From positions 1 through 64,000 of the forward strand of contig JAJDVQ010000092.1 in the NCBI GenBank assembly GCA_022826045.1: DNA of 64,000 nt. The letters run 5' to 3'. The notes beneath the pieces were generated by a model. That model did not search any database. It was not told where the DNA came from and saw only the letters and a list, made by a program, of their open reading frames with translations. Position 1 is the first letter of the stretch. The number at the start of each line of letters is the position of its first letter. Positions 1-7,623 of the stretch are shown here, piece by piece. This DNA comes from Acidimicrobiia bacterium (lineage in GTDB: Bacteria > Actinomycetota > Acidimicrobiia > Acidimicrobiales > Poriferisodalaceae). Made by a program: the position numbers and the translations under genes.

Positions 1-1
1 C

Positions 2-154
2 AACGGCCGGATCTGCGATCTCGGCGAAAGCCACGGCATCCCCACACCGCTCAACCGGGTGCTGAACGAGAAGTGCTGCGACGCCGCCGCCCGCCGACTC
101 GGACCAGGCACCGAAACCGCCGCCTCACTGCGCACCGCCGCTGCTGGGCAATAG
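2..154 (+). CDS. 2-dehydropantoate 2-reductase-like protein, C-terminal fragment
   Basis: The open frame enters from the left edge and gives 50 residues before a TAG. The segment reading NGRICDLGESHGIPTPLN matches the C-terminal helical domain of ketopantoate reductase (ApbA/PanE), where a conserved Asn-Gly is followed by a G-I-P-T-P-x-N signature. The family reduces ketopantoate with NADPH in pantothenate synthesis, but many paralogues act on other substrates. The nucleotide-binding half lies outside the window, so the exact function cannot be judged. It runs in the same direction as the next gene, 148 bp away, but an inverted repeat and an AT-rich stretch between them suggest separate transcription. 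Confidence 0.65.
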   Translation, partial: NGRICDLGESHGIPTPLNRVLNEKCCDAAARRLGPGTETAASLRTAAAGQ

Positions 155-258
155 TCGCTCGGTGGTGCGGCGTCGCTGGCGAGACAGTTCTGCCTCAGAT
201 GCACATATGCCTCGACGAGCATGTGCAGGTCGAATTCCGTTGCCATCGACGGCAGCGC

Positions 259-297
259 CATCTAAGTTGCGGTTGCTTAATAATCAATACTTAGATG
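259..297. promoter_or_regulatory. 9-bp inverted repeat, likely operator for the Fic gene
   Basis: CATCTAAGT (259-267) is repeated exactly in inverted orientation as ACTTAGATG (289-297) around a 21-bp AT-rich spacer. The half-sites are 30 bp apart centre to centre, close to three helical turns. The second arm ends 4 bp before the ATG at 302. The AT-rich core contains weak promoter-like hexamers (TTGCGG at 267, TACTTA at 288), so a bound protein would cover the promoter. The winged-helix domain at the end of the downstream Fic protein is the obvious candidate binder; that link is inferred. Confidence 0.5.
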
Positions 298-301
298 ATC
301 T

Positions 302-1531
302 ATGGCCTCACACTTACGCAGACGTTGGCATCCAAGATTCGAAGGGATGAGCCGACAAGACCGCCGCGGCTGCTTCTACGACGCGTACATTGCCGACCCG
401 CTCGCTGAGTGGGATCCGTCAATCACCGCCGACGTAGCCGCCGACATCGCAGACGCCGAATCCGCGGTGCGAGCGCTGAACGATGCCGGCATGTCGCATG
501 TGAGCCTCGAAGGCCTCGCGCGGTTCCTGCTGCGGGCTGAGTCTGTTGCGTCCTCCAGGATCGAGGGCCTGCAGTTGGGAACCCGCCGGCTGGCTCACGC
601 CGAGGCGGCGATCGCGCTCGGCGGTGACGCGGGAGATCGTGTGGCCGCAGAGATCCTCGGCAACATCGCCGCAATGGAGGTAGCTGTCGAGTTCGCCCTC
701 AGCAGCTCGCGATTCGAGCTCGACGACCTGATGTGGGTGCATCGCACCTTGATGGACAGCTCATCCGCTCCCGAACTCGGGGGCGTCGTCCGCGAAGAGC
801 AGAACTGGATCGGCGGCAGTTCATACAACCCGTGCAGCGCCGCGTTCATTCCCCCGCCTCCCGAATGCGTCCCCGAGCTGCTCGCCGATCTCCTCGACTA
901 CGTCAACCGCGACGACCACTCACCACTGGTACAAGCCGCTCTTGCGCACGCCCAGTTCGAGACCATCCATCCCTTCGCCGACGGCAACGGTCGGGCCGGC
1001 CGCGCGCTGATTCACGTTGTGCTGAGGCGACGCGGTCTCGCACCGGCATTCGTGCCGCCCATCAGCCTCGTCCTGGCCGCGTTGTCGGACGACTATGTCA
1101 ACGGCCTGATGACCTTTCGCCATCTCAGCGAACCCGACAGCGCCGAGCGATCTGCCGCAGCGGCGGAATGGATGCGCATCTTCGCCGTCGCAACCAATCG
1201 AGCCTGCCGGGATGCGCAGAGCTACAGCGCCGACATCGACGCCATCACCGCCGTCTGGCGTACCAAGCTCGGCCGTGTCCGCGCCGGTTCCAGCACCGAT
1301 CTGCTCTTGGGGATCCTGCCGGGCGCGCCGATCATGACCGTCGAGTCCGCGAGCAACCTGATCGGCCGATCCAAGGCTCGCACCACCGATGCGGTCAATC
1401 GGCTCGCCGATGCAGGCATCCTGCGCCAACGCAATGTCGGCCGCCAGCGCTACCGGGTCTTCGAAGCCACCGGAGTGCTCGACCTGTTCACCGGGCTTGA
1501 ACGAGCACTCGCCAACCCGGCCAGTCTCTGA
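302..1531 (+). CDS. Fic family protein (class II, Fic_N plus Fic core plus C-terminal winged helix)
   Basis: Fic proteins transfer AMP or related groups from nucleotides to target proteins. The 409-residue product has a Fic_N-type N-terminus and the motif SSRIEG at residues 84-89. This fits the (S/T)xxxE(G/N) inhibitory helix of class II Fic proteins, which places a Glu in the ATP site. The complete catalytic motif HPFADGNGRAGR follows at 223-234. The last 70 or so residues look like a winged helix-turn-helix, typical of Fic proteins that regulate their own gene. A second ATG at 347 is possible; neither start has a well-spaced Shine-Dalgarno sequence, and a leaderless transcript from the AT-rich region would suit 302. 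No separate antitoxin is seen; self-inhibition by SSRIEG would replace it. Confidence 0.88.
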   Translation: MASHLRRRWHPRFEGMSRQDRRGCFYDAYIADPLAEWDPSITADVAADIADAESAVRALNDAGMSHVSLEGLARFLLRAESVASSRIEGLQLGTRRLAHAEAAIALGGDAGDRVAAEILGNIAAMEVAVEFALSSSRFELDDLMWVHRTLMDSSSAPELGGVVREEQNWIGGSSYNPCSAAFIPPPPECVPELLADLLDYVNRDDHSPLVQAALAHAQFETIHPFADGNGRAGRALIHVVLRRRGLAPAFVPPISLVLAALSDDYVNGLMTFRHLSEPDSAERSAAAAEWMRIFAVATNRACRDAQSYSADIDAITAVWRTKLGRVRAGSSTDLLLGILPGAPIMTVESASNLIGRSKARTTDAVNRLADAGILRQRNVGRQRYRVFEATGVLDLFTGLERALANPASL

Positions 1532-1613
1532 GATCGAGGCTACTCGTGGCTCAGCATGTATCGGACACGAATTGCGGCTCTGCGATCGCCAAGCTTGCGA
1601 CCATTCGCTGGAG

Positions 1614-1699
1614 TGCCCGGGGCGGGATTCGAACCCGCACGCTCCCGTGGGAGCCGAGGGGTTTAAGCCCTCTGCGTCTGCCAGTTCCGCCACCCGGGC
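1614..1699 (-). tRNA. tRNA-Leu (anticodon UAA)
   Basis: Read on the minus strand this 86-nt gene has a perfect 7-bp acceptor stem (GCCCGGG/CCCGGGC) and discriminator A. The anticodon loop is CTTAAAC between GAGGG and CCCTC arms, giving anticodon UAA. A long type II variable arm and a T-loop reading GGTTCGAATCC complete the fold. CCA is not encoded. tRNA-Leu genes are common integration sites, but no integrase or att-like repeat is visible nearby. Confidence 0.96.
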
Positions 1700-1785
1700 C
1701 AGCCAGCACGGCCATCGCAGCCGCAGCAACCATCATGCTCGCTCCCCCGGCCGGAGGCGACGCACTGAATGTCCAGGCGACGTAT

Positions 1786-2319
1786 CTACGCGGCTTCGTC
1801 CAAGCCGCACAGCTCTTCGAATGTGTCTGGCTTTCGCTGGCGGCTCTCGGATGCAACGGTGCAGGGCCCCACTGTGCCGACGACAGGAGCGGAGGCGTCG
1901 TGGCTGCCCTCGATCTCGCGCCACAGCCCGTCTCGCACCACACCCGCTGCCGATTCATCCAACCGGTTGCACACCACGATTCCTTCGATGACGTCGGCAA
2001 CGACCGCTGCGAAGGGGCGTCCGCGCACGCGCACAGCCACCACACAGTCGCCTCGGGCGCTGCGCTGGATGGAGCGGTCGAGCTGGTCCGATCGCGGCGG
2101 GCTCTGGAAGCTGGGTACCTTGAGGCCCAGTTCTCGTGCAGCGGCGGCCAAGGCGCGCGCTGTCAGCGCGAATCGCCCCGACGGGTCGGCGGCTGAGTCG
2201 CCGAGAACACCGGCCGCTGCCGCCGATGAACTGCCGACCCGGTGCGAGCGCCCGCGAGCCGGCGAGGCATCGACCAGCCGGAGCGCTGCAGGAGGATGAG
2301 TACGAGGTGTAACTGACAT
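1786..2319 (-). CDS. Conserved hypothetical protein
   Basis: This is a 177-residue product starting at an ATG preceded by GGTGGG. I recognise no enzymatic domain. The central part, with ALAAAARELGLKVPSF, then a basic segment, then VVAVRVRGRPFAAVVADVIE, resembles small actinobacterial proteins of unknown function that end in a predicted beta-alpha unit. The N-terminal 60 residues are Ala/Ser-rich and probably disordered. No signal peptide or membrane segment is seen. It is divergent from the HEPN/nucleotidyltransferase pair, sharing a 125-bp intergenic region, and its 3' end is 87 bp from tRNA-Leu. Confidence 0.6.
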   Translation of the reverse strand: MSVTPRTHPPAALRLVDASPARGRSHRVGSSSAAAAGVLGDSAADPSGRFALTARALAAAARELGLKVPSFQSPPRSDQLDRSIQRSARGDCVVAVRVRGRPFAAVVADVIEGIVVCNRLDESAAGVVRDGLWREIEGSHDASAPVVGTVGPCTVASESRQRKPDTFEELCGLDEAA

Positions 2320-2383
2320 GCGCCCACCATCGCAGGGGGGTGTCACATCAACGGCTCGGGTGGTGACTCCCGAAGCCACGAGA

Positions 2384-2409
2384 GGTGACTTTGTACAATG
2401 CAATTCACC
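2384..2409 (+). promoter_or_regulatory. Putative promoter and operator of the HEPN/nucleotidyltransferase pair
   Basis: A near-consensus -10 hexamer TACAAT lies at 2394-2399, overlapping the 8-bp palindrome TTGTACAA (2391-2398). This is 46 bp before the ATG at 2445. GGTGA (2384-2388) and TCACC (2405-2409) flank it as an inverted pair, and GGTGACT also occurs as a direct copy at 2362-2368. No clear -35 element is seen. The dyad over the -10 suggests autorepression, as is usual for toxin-antitoxin pairs; this is inferred. Confidence 0.4.
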
Positions 2410-2444
2410 CAATAGCTGCGCTTGACGGCTGAACGGGGTCCGAG

Positions 2445-2828
2445 ATGGCACACACGGCAGTGGACTCTTTGGAGGTCGCCCGCCGACACCCGCAGAAGGT
2501 GCGTGCTGCTTGGCGGAATCCTGCCGACTGGGCAGACCTCGCGATGTACGGCTTCTACTGTTTGGAGGCGTGCGTGGTGGCTATGGCACTGCACCTCGGC
2601 CAACCACGACCGAGAAGCACACACCAGGCCAAGGTTGCGCTAGCCCGAGACTTCGCGGCATCTCACGGTCTGCCTGACATCGAGCAACTGCTCATCGCGT
2701 TGAACGAGAGACGCAAGTTCGAGGCCTACGGCGACGTTGCGCTCGAGGACGATGATCTCGACGCTGAGGATGTTGCCAACGACATCCAAGGCTATTTCGA
2801 AGCCGTCGAGGCACTGGTCGCGCCATGA
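2445..2828 (+). CDS. HEPN-like domain protein (putative toxin of a HEPN/MNT pair)
   Basis: This is a 127-residue, all-helical, acidic product. The second half, with LLIALNERRKFEAYGD followed by an acidic segment and IQGYFEAVEALV, resembles HEPN proteins that pair with minimal nucleotidyltransferases. One R-x5-H arrangement (RDFAASH) is present and could be the HEPN ribonuclease motif, although it lies earlier than in typical members. The stop overlaps the start of the nucleotidyltransferase gene as ATGA, so the two are translationally coupled. In characterised HEPN/MNT modules the HEPN protein is an RNase and the partner inactivates it by nucleotidylating it. Family assignment is by pattern only. 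Confidence 0.55.
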   Translation: MAHTAVDSLEVARRHPQKVRAAWRNPADWADLAMYGFYCLEACVVAMALHLGQPRPRSTHQAKVALARDFAASHGLPDIEQLLIALNERRKFEAYGDVALEDDDLDAEDVANDIQGYFEAVEALVAP

Positions 2829-3484
2829 GCTGCCCGAAGCTCGAGTCAGCGCCGACGCAGCCGGCAGGACACTGGGAACGCGCTGTTGTTTCGTGGCCCG
2901 ACGACGCCGCGCTGAACTGGACCCGCTTGCTGATCGCAGCGGCTCGCCCGGACAAGTCTGTTCTGGCAGTCGTCGCCACCGGCTCGGCCGTGCGTGATGT
3001 CAAGTGCAGCGATGATCTCGATTTGGTTCTGGTGCATAGATCGGCACGGCCTGCGCTGCCCCGCCCGCCGATTTCGGTTGACCTGCGATGTGTTCGCCAA
3101 ACCGACATTGTCCCCAAGTTGGCCACCGGCCACAGCTTTCTGTCTTGGGCGGTGCGCTTCGGGCGTCCACTCTTCGAACGGGACAGGTGGTGGAGCCGAC
3201 TGTGCGCCGACTGGAACCCCCGGCTGCTCCCGCCATCGGCAGCTGAATCGCACGAGCGGGCCGAGCGAGCAGAGCGGCATCGGGACGCGTTGGCTGAAAC
3301 AGGCGATGACGATGCGGCGGCCGAAATGGCGCTGTCGGCCCTCACTCACCGCGCACGGGCGACGCTGAGCGAAGCGGGGATCTTCGCTCAGTCGCGTCCC
3401 GAGCTTCCGGACCAGATGCGCCAGATCGGTGAATACCAGCTTGCCGAGGCCTTCGATAGCGCACTGGCCTGTCGGCATGCGTGA
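2825..3484 (+). CDS. MNT-like nucleotidyltransferase (putative antitoxin of the HEPN pair)
   Basis: This is a 219-residue protein of the DNA polymerase beta-type nucleotidyltransferase fold. It has G53-S54, nine residues, then D64-L-D66, which are the nucleotide- and metal-binding residues. A probable third carboxylate, D86, lies in ISVDLRC. It is longer than minimal MNT proteins and carries an Ala/Glu-rich helical C-terminal half (residues 130-219) that may be an added HEPN-like or oligomerisation domain. The start overlaps the previous stop by 4 bp. A stand-alone resistance-type nucleotidyltransferase is possible, but the coupled HEPN-like gene favours a toxin-antitoxin role. Confidence 0.65.
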   Translation: MSCPKLESAPTQPAGHWERAVVSWPDDAALNWTRLLIAAARPDKSVLAVVATGSAVRDVKCSDDLDLVLVHRSARPALPRPPISVDLRCVRQTDIVPKLATGHSFLSWAVRFGRPLFERDRWWSRLCADWNPRLLPPSAAESHERAERAERHRDALAETGDDDAAAEMALSALTHRARATLSEAGIFAQSRPELPDQMRQIGEYQLAEAFDSALACRHA

Positions 3485-3531
3485 ACACAGCAACCGCTGA
3501 CATCCAACAGTCTTTCTGCCGATGAGCACAC

Positions 3532-4491
3532 ATGGCTGAGACCGCTCCGGGACTGCTTCCTGCTCAGCAGGCCACGCTGGACGCAATCCGCACGCCCGCA
3601 GAGCACCGTCCCACCTATCCAGCCGGCTTCGCTGCCGGGTTGCGCAGCGAAGCCGAGGCAGCGCTGACCGAGCTCGCCGACGCGGCTCGCAGCCTCGACA
3701 GTCGTGGCGTGTGGATTTCCAAGCGAGATCTCGCCGGTGTGTTCGGCTGCGAAGCGCGACACTTCGCCGATGCCGACACTCCGTTCGCATGGTCGGTGCC
3801 GACGGCGCGCGGCACCGTGCTGCACAAGGCCGTCGAGCTGTCCACCCATCGGCGCTTCGAACCTGAAGGCGCGGTCGATGCCGCGCTCGAACGTCTCGTC
3901 GCCGACGACGACAACCTCGGCAGCTTCCTGGCCGAGGCATCGGACAGCGAGCTCGCCGATCTGACCGCCAACTGCGTTGCGCTGCTCACACGCTTCGGCG
4001 AGACATTCCCGCCGATGCAGCGTGCCTGGCGACCCGCCGCCGAGGTCCGTGCCCGCGCACGGCTGTGCGGCGGTGCGCTCGTGCTCAACGGCAAGTACGA
4101 CCTCACGCTCGGATCGCCTGCGCCGCTGGGCGGACCCGACGGCCTTCAACGTGCCGGCAAGGTCATCATCGACCTCAAGACCGGATCGCGCACGCCGACC
4201 GACCCCGAAGACCTGCGGTTCTACGCCCTTGTCGAGACGCTGTCGGTGGGCGTGCCGCCGCTGGGCATCGGCTCGTTCTACGTCGCCGAGGGCCGCATCG
4301 AGCACGAGGCTGTGACGTCCGAGGTGCTCGACAGTGCACTGCGTCGCACCGTCGACGGCATCGGCCGGCTCATCAGCTTGCGAACGGACAGGCGTGAGCC
4401 TCGGCGCGTGCCCGGACCGCCGTGCCGTTGGTGCCCGATCTCGGCCGACTGCGAGCCGGGTCAGGCCTGGCTGTCGGATCCCGACGACTGA
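3532..4491 (+). CDS. PD-(D/E)XK nuclease with RecB/AddB/Cas4-type Fe-S cluster
   Basis: The 319-residue protein has the ordered motifs of the RecB-like nuclease clan. These are GTVLH with H98, a catalytic Asp in GKYDL (D190), VIIDLKTG with D214 and K216, and a following Y231. Four cysteines sit where the iron-sulphur staple of AddB and Cas4 lies: C73 before the core, then C298-x2-C301-x5-C307 at the end. This predicts a DNA exonuclease with a 4Fe-4S cluster. No helicase domain is fused to it and no cas genes are near. It follows the HEPN/MNT pair by 47 bp on the same strand, so it may be co-transcribed. Its last 31 bp overlap the convergent GNAT gene. Confidence 0.8.
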   Translation: MAETAPGLLPAQQATLDAIRTPAEHRPTYPAGFAAGLRSEAEAALTELADAARSLDSRGVWISKRDLAGVFGCEARHFADADTPFAWSVPTARGTVLHKAVELSTHRRFEPEGAVDAALERLVADDDNLGSFLAEASDSELADLTANCVALLTRFGETFPPMQRAWRPAAEVRARARLCGGALVLNGKYDLTLGSPAPLGGPDGLQRAGKVIIDLKTGSRTPTDPEDLRFYALVETLSVGVPPLGIGSFYVAEGRIEHEAVTSEVLDSALRRTVDGIGRLISLRTDRREPRRVPGPPCRWCPISADCEPGQAWLSDPDD

Positions 4492-5174
4492 ACTGGGCTG
4501 CCGCGGCGTTTGCCGCCAAGTTGGCCGGATGCTTCCGCCTGCCCGTCGGTGGGCATCGGAGAGCGGCCCAGCCGGGCTGCCCGCAACCGCGCTGCCATCT
4601 CTTCCCGTCGGACCTGCCACTCCTCGAGCGTCAGGCCGAAACGCTGATGGTCTTCCCACACGCCGGCGATCTGGATGTACCCCTGCGCGATGCCCTCCGA
4701 GCGCAGCCCCAGCTTCTCCACCACCCGCAGGCTGGCGGCGTTGCGCGGCATGATCGACACCTGCACCCGGTGCAAGCCAACCTGATCGAAGGCGAACCCG
4801 AACACCGCCAGCAGCCCTTCGGCGACCAGTCCCTTGCCGGCCAGCCGTTCGTCGATCCAGTAGCCCACATGGGCGCTCTGGAATGCCCCGCGTGCCACAT
4901 GTGAGACATTGATCTCGCCGCAGAACCAGCCTTCGTGCCACAGGCCGAAGTCGAACGCCGTGCCCAATGAGCGCTCGCGTTCACGGACGCGGCAGCGATT
5001 GGCGAACGCCTGCGGATCGCGCGACGGATCGGGCGCGCTCGCGGGCGGGCGAGGCTCCCACTCTGCCAGCCAGTCGCGGCACCGTTCCCGGACTTCGTTC
5101 CACTGGGCGAAGTCTGACGACACGAGCGGGCGAAGCTCGAGCCGCTCGGTGCGCAGTCGACTCACGCTGCGCAC
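4461..5174 (-). CDS. GNAT N-acetyltransferase, RimJ/RimL-like
   Basis: The N-terminus carries RTERLELRPL, the usual opening of RimJ/RimL-type acetyltransferases. The acetyl-CoA binding segment RLAGKGLVAEGL and the C-terminal N-x-A-S-x-R-V-x-E-K-L-G-x-R-x-E-G pattern (PRNAASLRVVEKLGLRSEG) are present. Such enzymes acetylate ribosomal proteins, other N-termini or small molecules; the substrate is unknown. The start is a GTG at 5174 or 5165; no upstream ATG fits, because it would run deep into ppx. The C-terminal 30 residues are a low-complexity tail. The gene follows ppx by 22 bp and ends in a 31-bp tail-to-tail overlap with the nuclease gene. Confidence 0.85.
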   Translation of the reverse strand: MRSVSRLRTERLELRPLVSSDFAQWNEVRERCRDWLAEWEPRPPASAPDPSRDPQAFANRCRVRERERSLGTAFDFGLWHEGWFCGEINVSHVARGAFQSAHVGYWIDERLAGKGLVAEGLLAVFGFAFDQVGLHRVQVSIMPRNAASLRVVEKLGLRSEGIAQGYIQIAGVWEDHQRFGLTLEEWQVRREEMAARLRAARLGRSPMPTDGQAEASGQLGGKRRGSPVQSSGSDSQA

Positions 5175-5196
5175 AGTACCGACGCGTCGTCGGCGC

Positions 5197-6249
5197 TCAC
5201 CGAGCGGCATCGGTGCCTTCGCGGAGCTCGGCCGCTGGACCGGCCTGCGCCTCGCGTAGCTCGGCCGCGATGCCATCGAGGAGATCGCGCTCGCGCACGA
5301 TGCACTCGTCGATGTTCCAATGGCGCATGACCGCAACCAGGATGCAGCAGCCGCCCACGATCACCGGCGCCCGATCGACGTGCAAGCCCGGATTGTGGAT
5401 GCGGTCGGCCAGCCGCTCGGTAGCCAACGTGCGGAAGACATCCTCAGCCGCGGCCCGGCTGAGCACGAACCCGTCGATGACCTCAGGATCGTAGGGATCG
5501 AGACCGATCTCGACCGCAGCCGCCGTCGTGACCGTGCCGGCGACACCCACGAGCCGTGCCCCTGCGGCACCCCGTGCGATGACAGGGTGATCACGGTCGA
5601 TGTCGTCGAGATGCAGGCGTGCGACCGAGATAGCGGAGCTCAACTCCTCAGGCCGGGGAGGATCCGATGCCAGGAATCTCTCCGTCCAGCGCACCGAGCC
5701 CATGTCGACAGAGGTGGTCGCATCCGGTCGACCGTCGGCCGACAACGTGCCGTAGGCGAACTCGGTGGAGCCGCCGCCGATGTCGAGCACCAGTGCAGCG
5801 CGTCCCTCTGCTGAAGCCGAAGCTGCCTCAGCGTCGGGATCGGACGGCGTGCCGTGGCCGACAACATCGATCAAGCCGATGGTGGCCCCGGCGAACCCGT
5901 ACGCGGCCTCGGCATCGCCATCCAGCAGCTCGACATCGGCCCCGAGCGCGTCGCTGGCCCTCTGCAGGAATTCCGCACTGTTCTTGGCATCGCGCGCGGC
6001 ACTGGTGGACACAGCCCGTACTGCGACCGCCCGGTGGTCTTCGATGATCCGGCGGTACTCCCCCAGCACGTCGACGACCCGGCCGATGGCATCGTCTCGA
6101 AGCCGACCGTCAGCGTCGACGCCTCGACCGAGCCCGGTGATGCGCAGCAGCCGCCGCCCCAACCCCTCGCCGTCGTCGATGAGCAGGCGCGTGGTGTTCG
6201 TGCCGCAGTCCACGACTGCAACCGGACCCGGCGACGGCTCAACCTGCAT
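5197..6249 (-). CDS. ppx: Ppx/GppA family exopolyphosphatase
   Basis: The 350-residue product opens with AVVDCGTNTTRLLI, the phosphate-1 loop of the ASKHA-fold Ppx/GppA family. It later has VLDIGGGSTEF, the phosphate-2 loop, and a C-terminal VGGCCILV. The length suits the short actinobacterial form without the HD domain of E. coli Ppx. It would hydrolyse polyphosphate and/or pppGpp in the cytoplasm. The ATG at 6249 overlaps the end of the DUF501 gene by 11 bp, a conserved actinobacterial pairing. The C-terminal residues are a weakly conserved Ala/Glu-rich tail. Confidence 0.92.
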   Translation of the reverse strand: MQVEPSPGPVAVVDCGTNTTRLLIDDGEGLGRRLLRITGLGRGVDADGRLRDDAIGRVVDVLGEYRRIIEDHRAVAVRAVSTSAARDAKNSAEFLQRASDALGADVELLDGDAEAAYGFAGATIGLIDVVGHGTPSDPDAEAASASAEGRAALVLDIGGGSTEFAYGTLSADGRPDATTSVDMGSVRWTERFLASDPPRPEELSSAISVARLHLDDIDRDHPVIARGAAGARLVGVAGTVTTAAAVEIGLDPYDPEVIDGFVLSRAAAEDVFRTLATERLADRIHNPGLHVDRAPVIVGGCCILVAVMRHWNIDECIVRERDLLDGIAAELREAQAGPAAELREGTDAAR

Positions 6250-6880
6250 CCGAGCCCTCCGGCGGCTGCGGTCGGACATGCACATGCGTCGGCTCTCCGG
6301 ACGCCGACGCCGGTGATGACAGCGGCGCAACTTCGCCGATCGCTGGGACGAGCGCCGACTGGCCGGGTGCCGGCGCGGTCGCGGAGCGCTCGATGATCGA
6401 CACATCCCCGCTGTCGGCCAGCCGCGCCAGCACCCAATCGCCGACAGGGTCATCGCCGCCCGCCAGCCGGTACGCCAGATGCGCGTGCAGGCACTTCACG
6501 CCTCGCGCCGTCCCCCCGACGCCGCCCGTCGGGCGCGGCCCGCGGTGATCGGGGGGCACCAGCGCATCTCGTTCGGAGGCGCAGCGATCATGCGCCGCGG
6601 CCAGCGCCTCGGGATCGACAGCCGCCTCAGCCGCCCGGACCCCGCCGTCGCCCTCGAGCTGGGACACCCGCCGCCGCAGGTCGACATCGACCAACCAATA
6701 GCGGGTGGGCATCGGGCGCCCGTCATCGAGCAGTGGAGCATTGGCAATCACCACCGGCCGCCCGTCGGCGTGGGCCACGGCCACATCGAAGGCGCACTGG
6801 GGCGGGCGGCCGAGCAAGGCAGCCACCACGTCGATTTGAGCGGGCGTCAGGGGTGCGCCCGGGGCGCAACGAACGAGCAA
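6239..6880 (-). CDS. DUF501 domain-containing protein
   Basis: The 213-residue product has the DUF501 hallmarks: PTRYWLVD near residue 58, a run ending GGVGGTARGVKCLHAHLAYRL, and GDDPVGDWV. DUF501 proteins are of unknown function and in actinobacteria sit between ftsB and ppx. Here it is coupled to ppx by an 11-bp overlap as expected, but ftsB is 34 kb away. The C-terminal 45 residues are Pro/Ser-rich and probably disordered. The preceding coxG-like gene ends 32 bp upstream on the same strand. Confidence 0.9.
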   Translation of the reverse strand: MLVRCAPGAPLTPAQIDVVAALLGRPPQCAFDVAVAHADGRPVVIANAPLLDDGRPMPTRYWLVDVDLRRRVSQLEGDGGVRAAEAAVDPEALAAAHDRCASERDALVPPDHRGPRPTGGVGGTARGVKCLHAHLAYRLAGGDDPVGDWVLARLADSGDVSIIERSATAPAPGQSALVPAIGEVAPLSSPASASGEPTHVHVRPQPPEGSDAG

Positions 6881-6912
6881 CGCCCTACGAGGCTGAGCCG
6901 ACAGGCAAGCCC

Positions 6913-7623
6913 TCAGCCTTGGCGGCGCTTGCGCCTGCGGCGGCGATTGAACAGGAAGAACACCACCACCGCGAGCGGCACCGAGATGCGCTTGAGCATG
7001 GGACGGCCCGCCGTCCCGAGCAGGTCGACCGGCTCAGGCTCAGCCATCTCGATCTTGCGCGGCCCGTCCGCCGCCGACGAGGGAGCGCTCGACTCGGCGC
7101 CGGACTGGTTGGCCTCGGAGCCGGCGTCGGACGACCCGTCCGCAGGGGCATCAGCGGCAGCCGCGCCGCCCTGGTCGCCGACCTCGGACAGCTTCTGTTC
7201 GAGCGAGTCCACGAACTGACCGATGAGCTTCTCGGTGACATCGGCCATCACGCCGCGTCCGAACTGCGCCACCTTGCCGGTGACCTTCAGGTCGATAGCG
7301 ATCTCCACGAGCGTTCCCTCGCCATCGGGACTCATCTGCGCCGTCACCTCGGCGGCTGCGTTGCCCGCGCCGCGAGAGTCACGCCCCGAAGCTTCGAGCA
7401 CGATGCGGCGGTTGGACTCGTCGAGCTCGACGAACTTTGCTGTGCCCTTGTACTGCGCTGTGATCGGGCCGACCTTGACCTTGACGCCGCCCTTGAACTC
7501 GTCGCCGTCGATCTCGGTGAGCTGCGCTCCGGGCATGCACGGCGCGATGAACTCGACATCGGTCAGGGTGCTCCACGCCTGCTCGACGGGTATGCCGACA
7601 CGCAGCTCGCTCTTCAGCTCCAT
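6913..7623 (-). CDS. coxG: CoxG-like SRPBCC family protein with C-terminal membrane anchor
   Basis: The 236-residue protein opens with the CoxG/SRPBCC pattern (VEQAWSTLTDVEFIAPCMPGA, in outline) and later has the amphipathic helix FGRGVMADVTEKLIGQF typical of CO-dehydrogenase subunit G. A 50-residue acidic Ser/Ala linker follows. Then comes a hydrophobic helix (SVPLAVVVFFLF) and a basic tail RRRRRKRR, consistent with an anchor whose tail stays in the cytoplasm. CoxG recruits CO dehydrogenase to the membrane in carboxydotrophs; homologues accompany many molybdenum hydroxylases. The start overlaps the mocA-like gene by 10 bp. Confidence 0.85.
   Translation of the reverse strand: MELKSELRVGIPVEQAWSTLTDVEFIAPCMPGAQLTEIDGDEFKGGVKVKVGPITAQYKGTAKFVELDESNRRIVLEASGRDSRGAGNAAAEVTAQMSPDGEGTLVEIAIDLKVTGKVAQFGRGVMADVTEKLIGQFVDSLEQKLSEVGDQGGAAAADAPADGSSDAGSEANQSGAESSAPSSAADGPRKIEMAEPEPVDLLGTAGRPMLKRISVPLAVVVFFLFNRRRRRKRRQG

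Noticed and set aside
1614..4491. Possible integrative element at tRNA-Leu
   Set aside because: The cargo genes look mobile, but I find no integrase, no repeat of the tRNA 3' end and no transposase, so no element is called.
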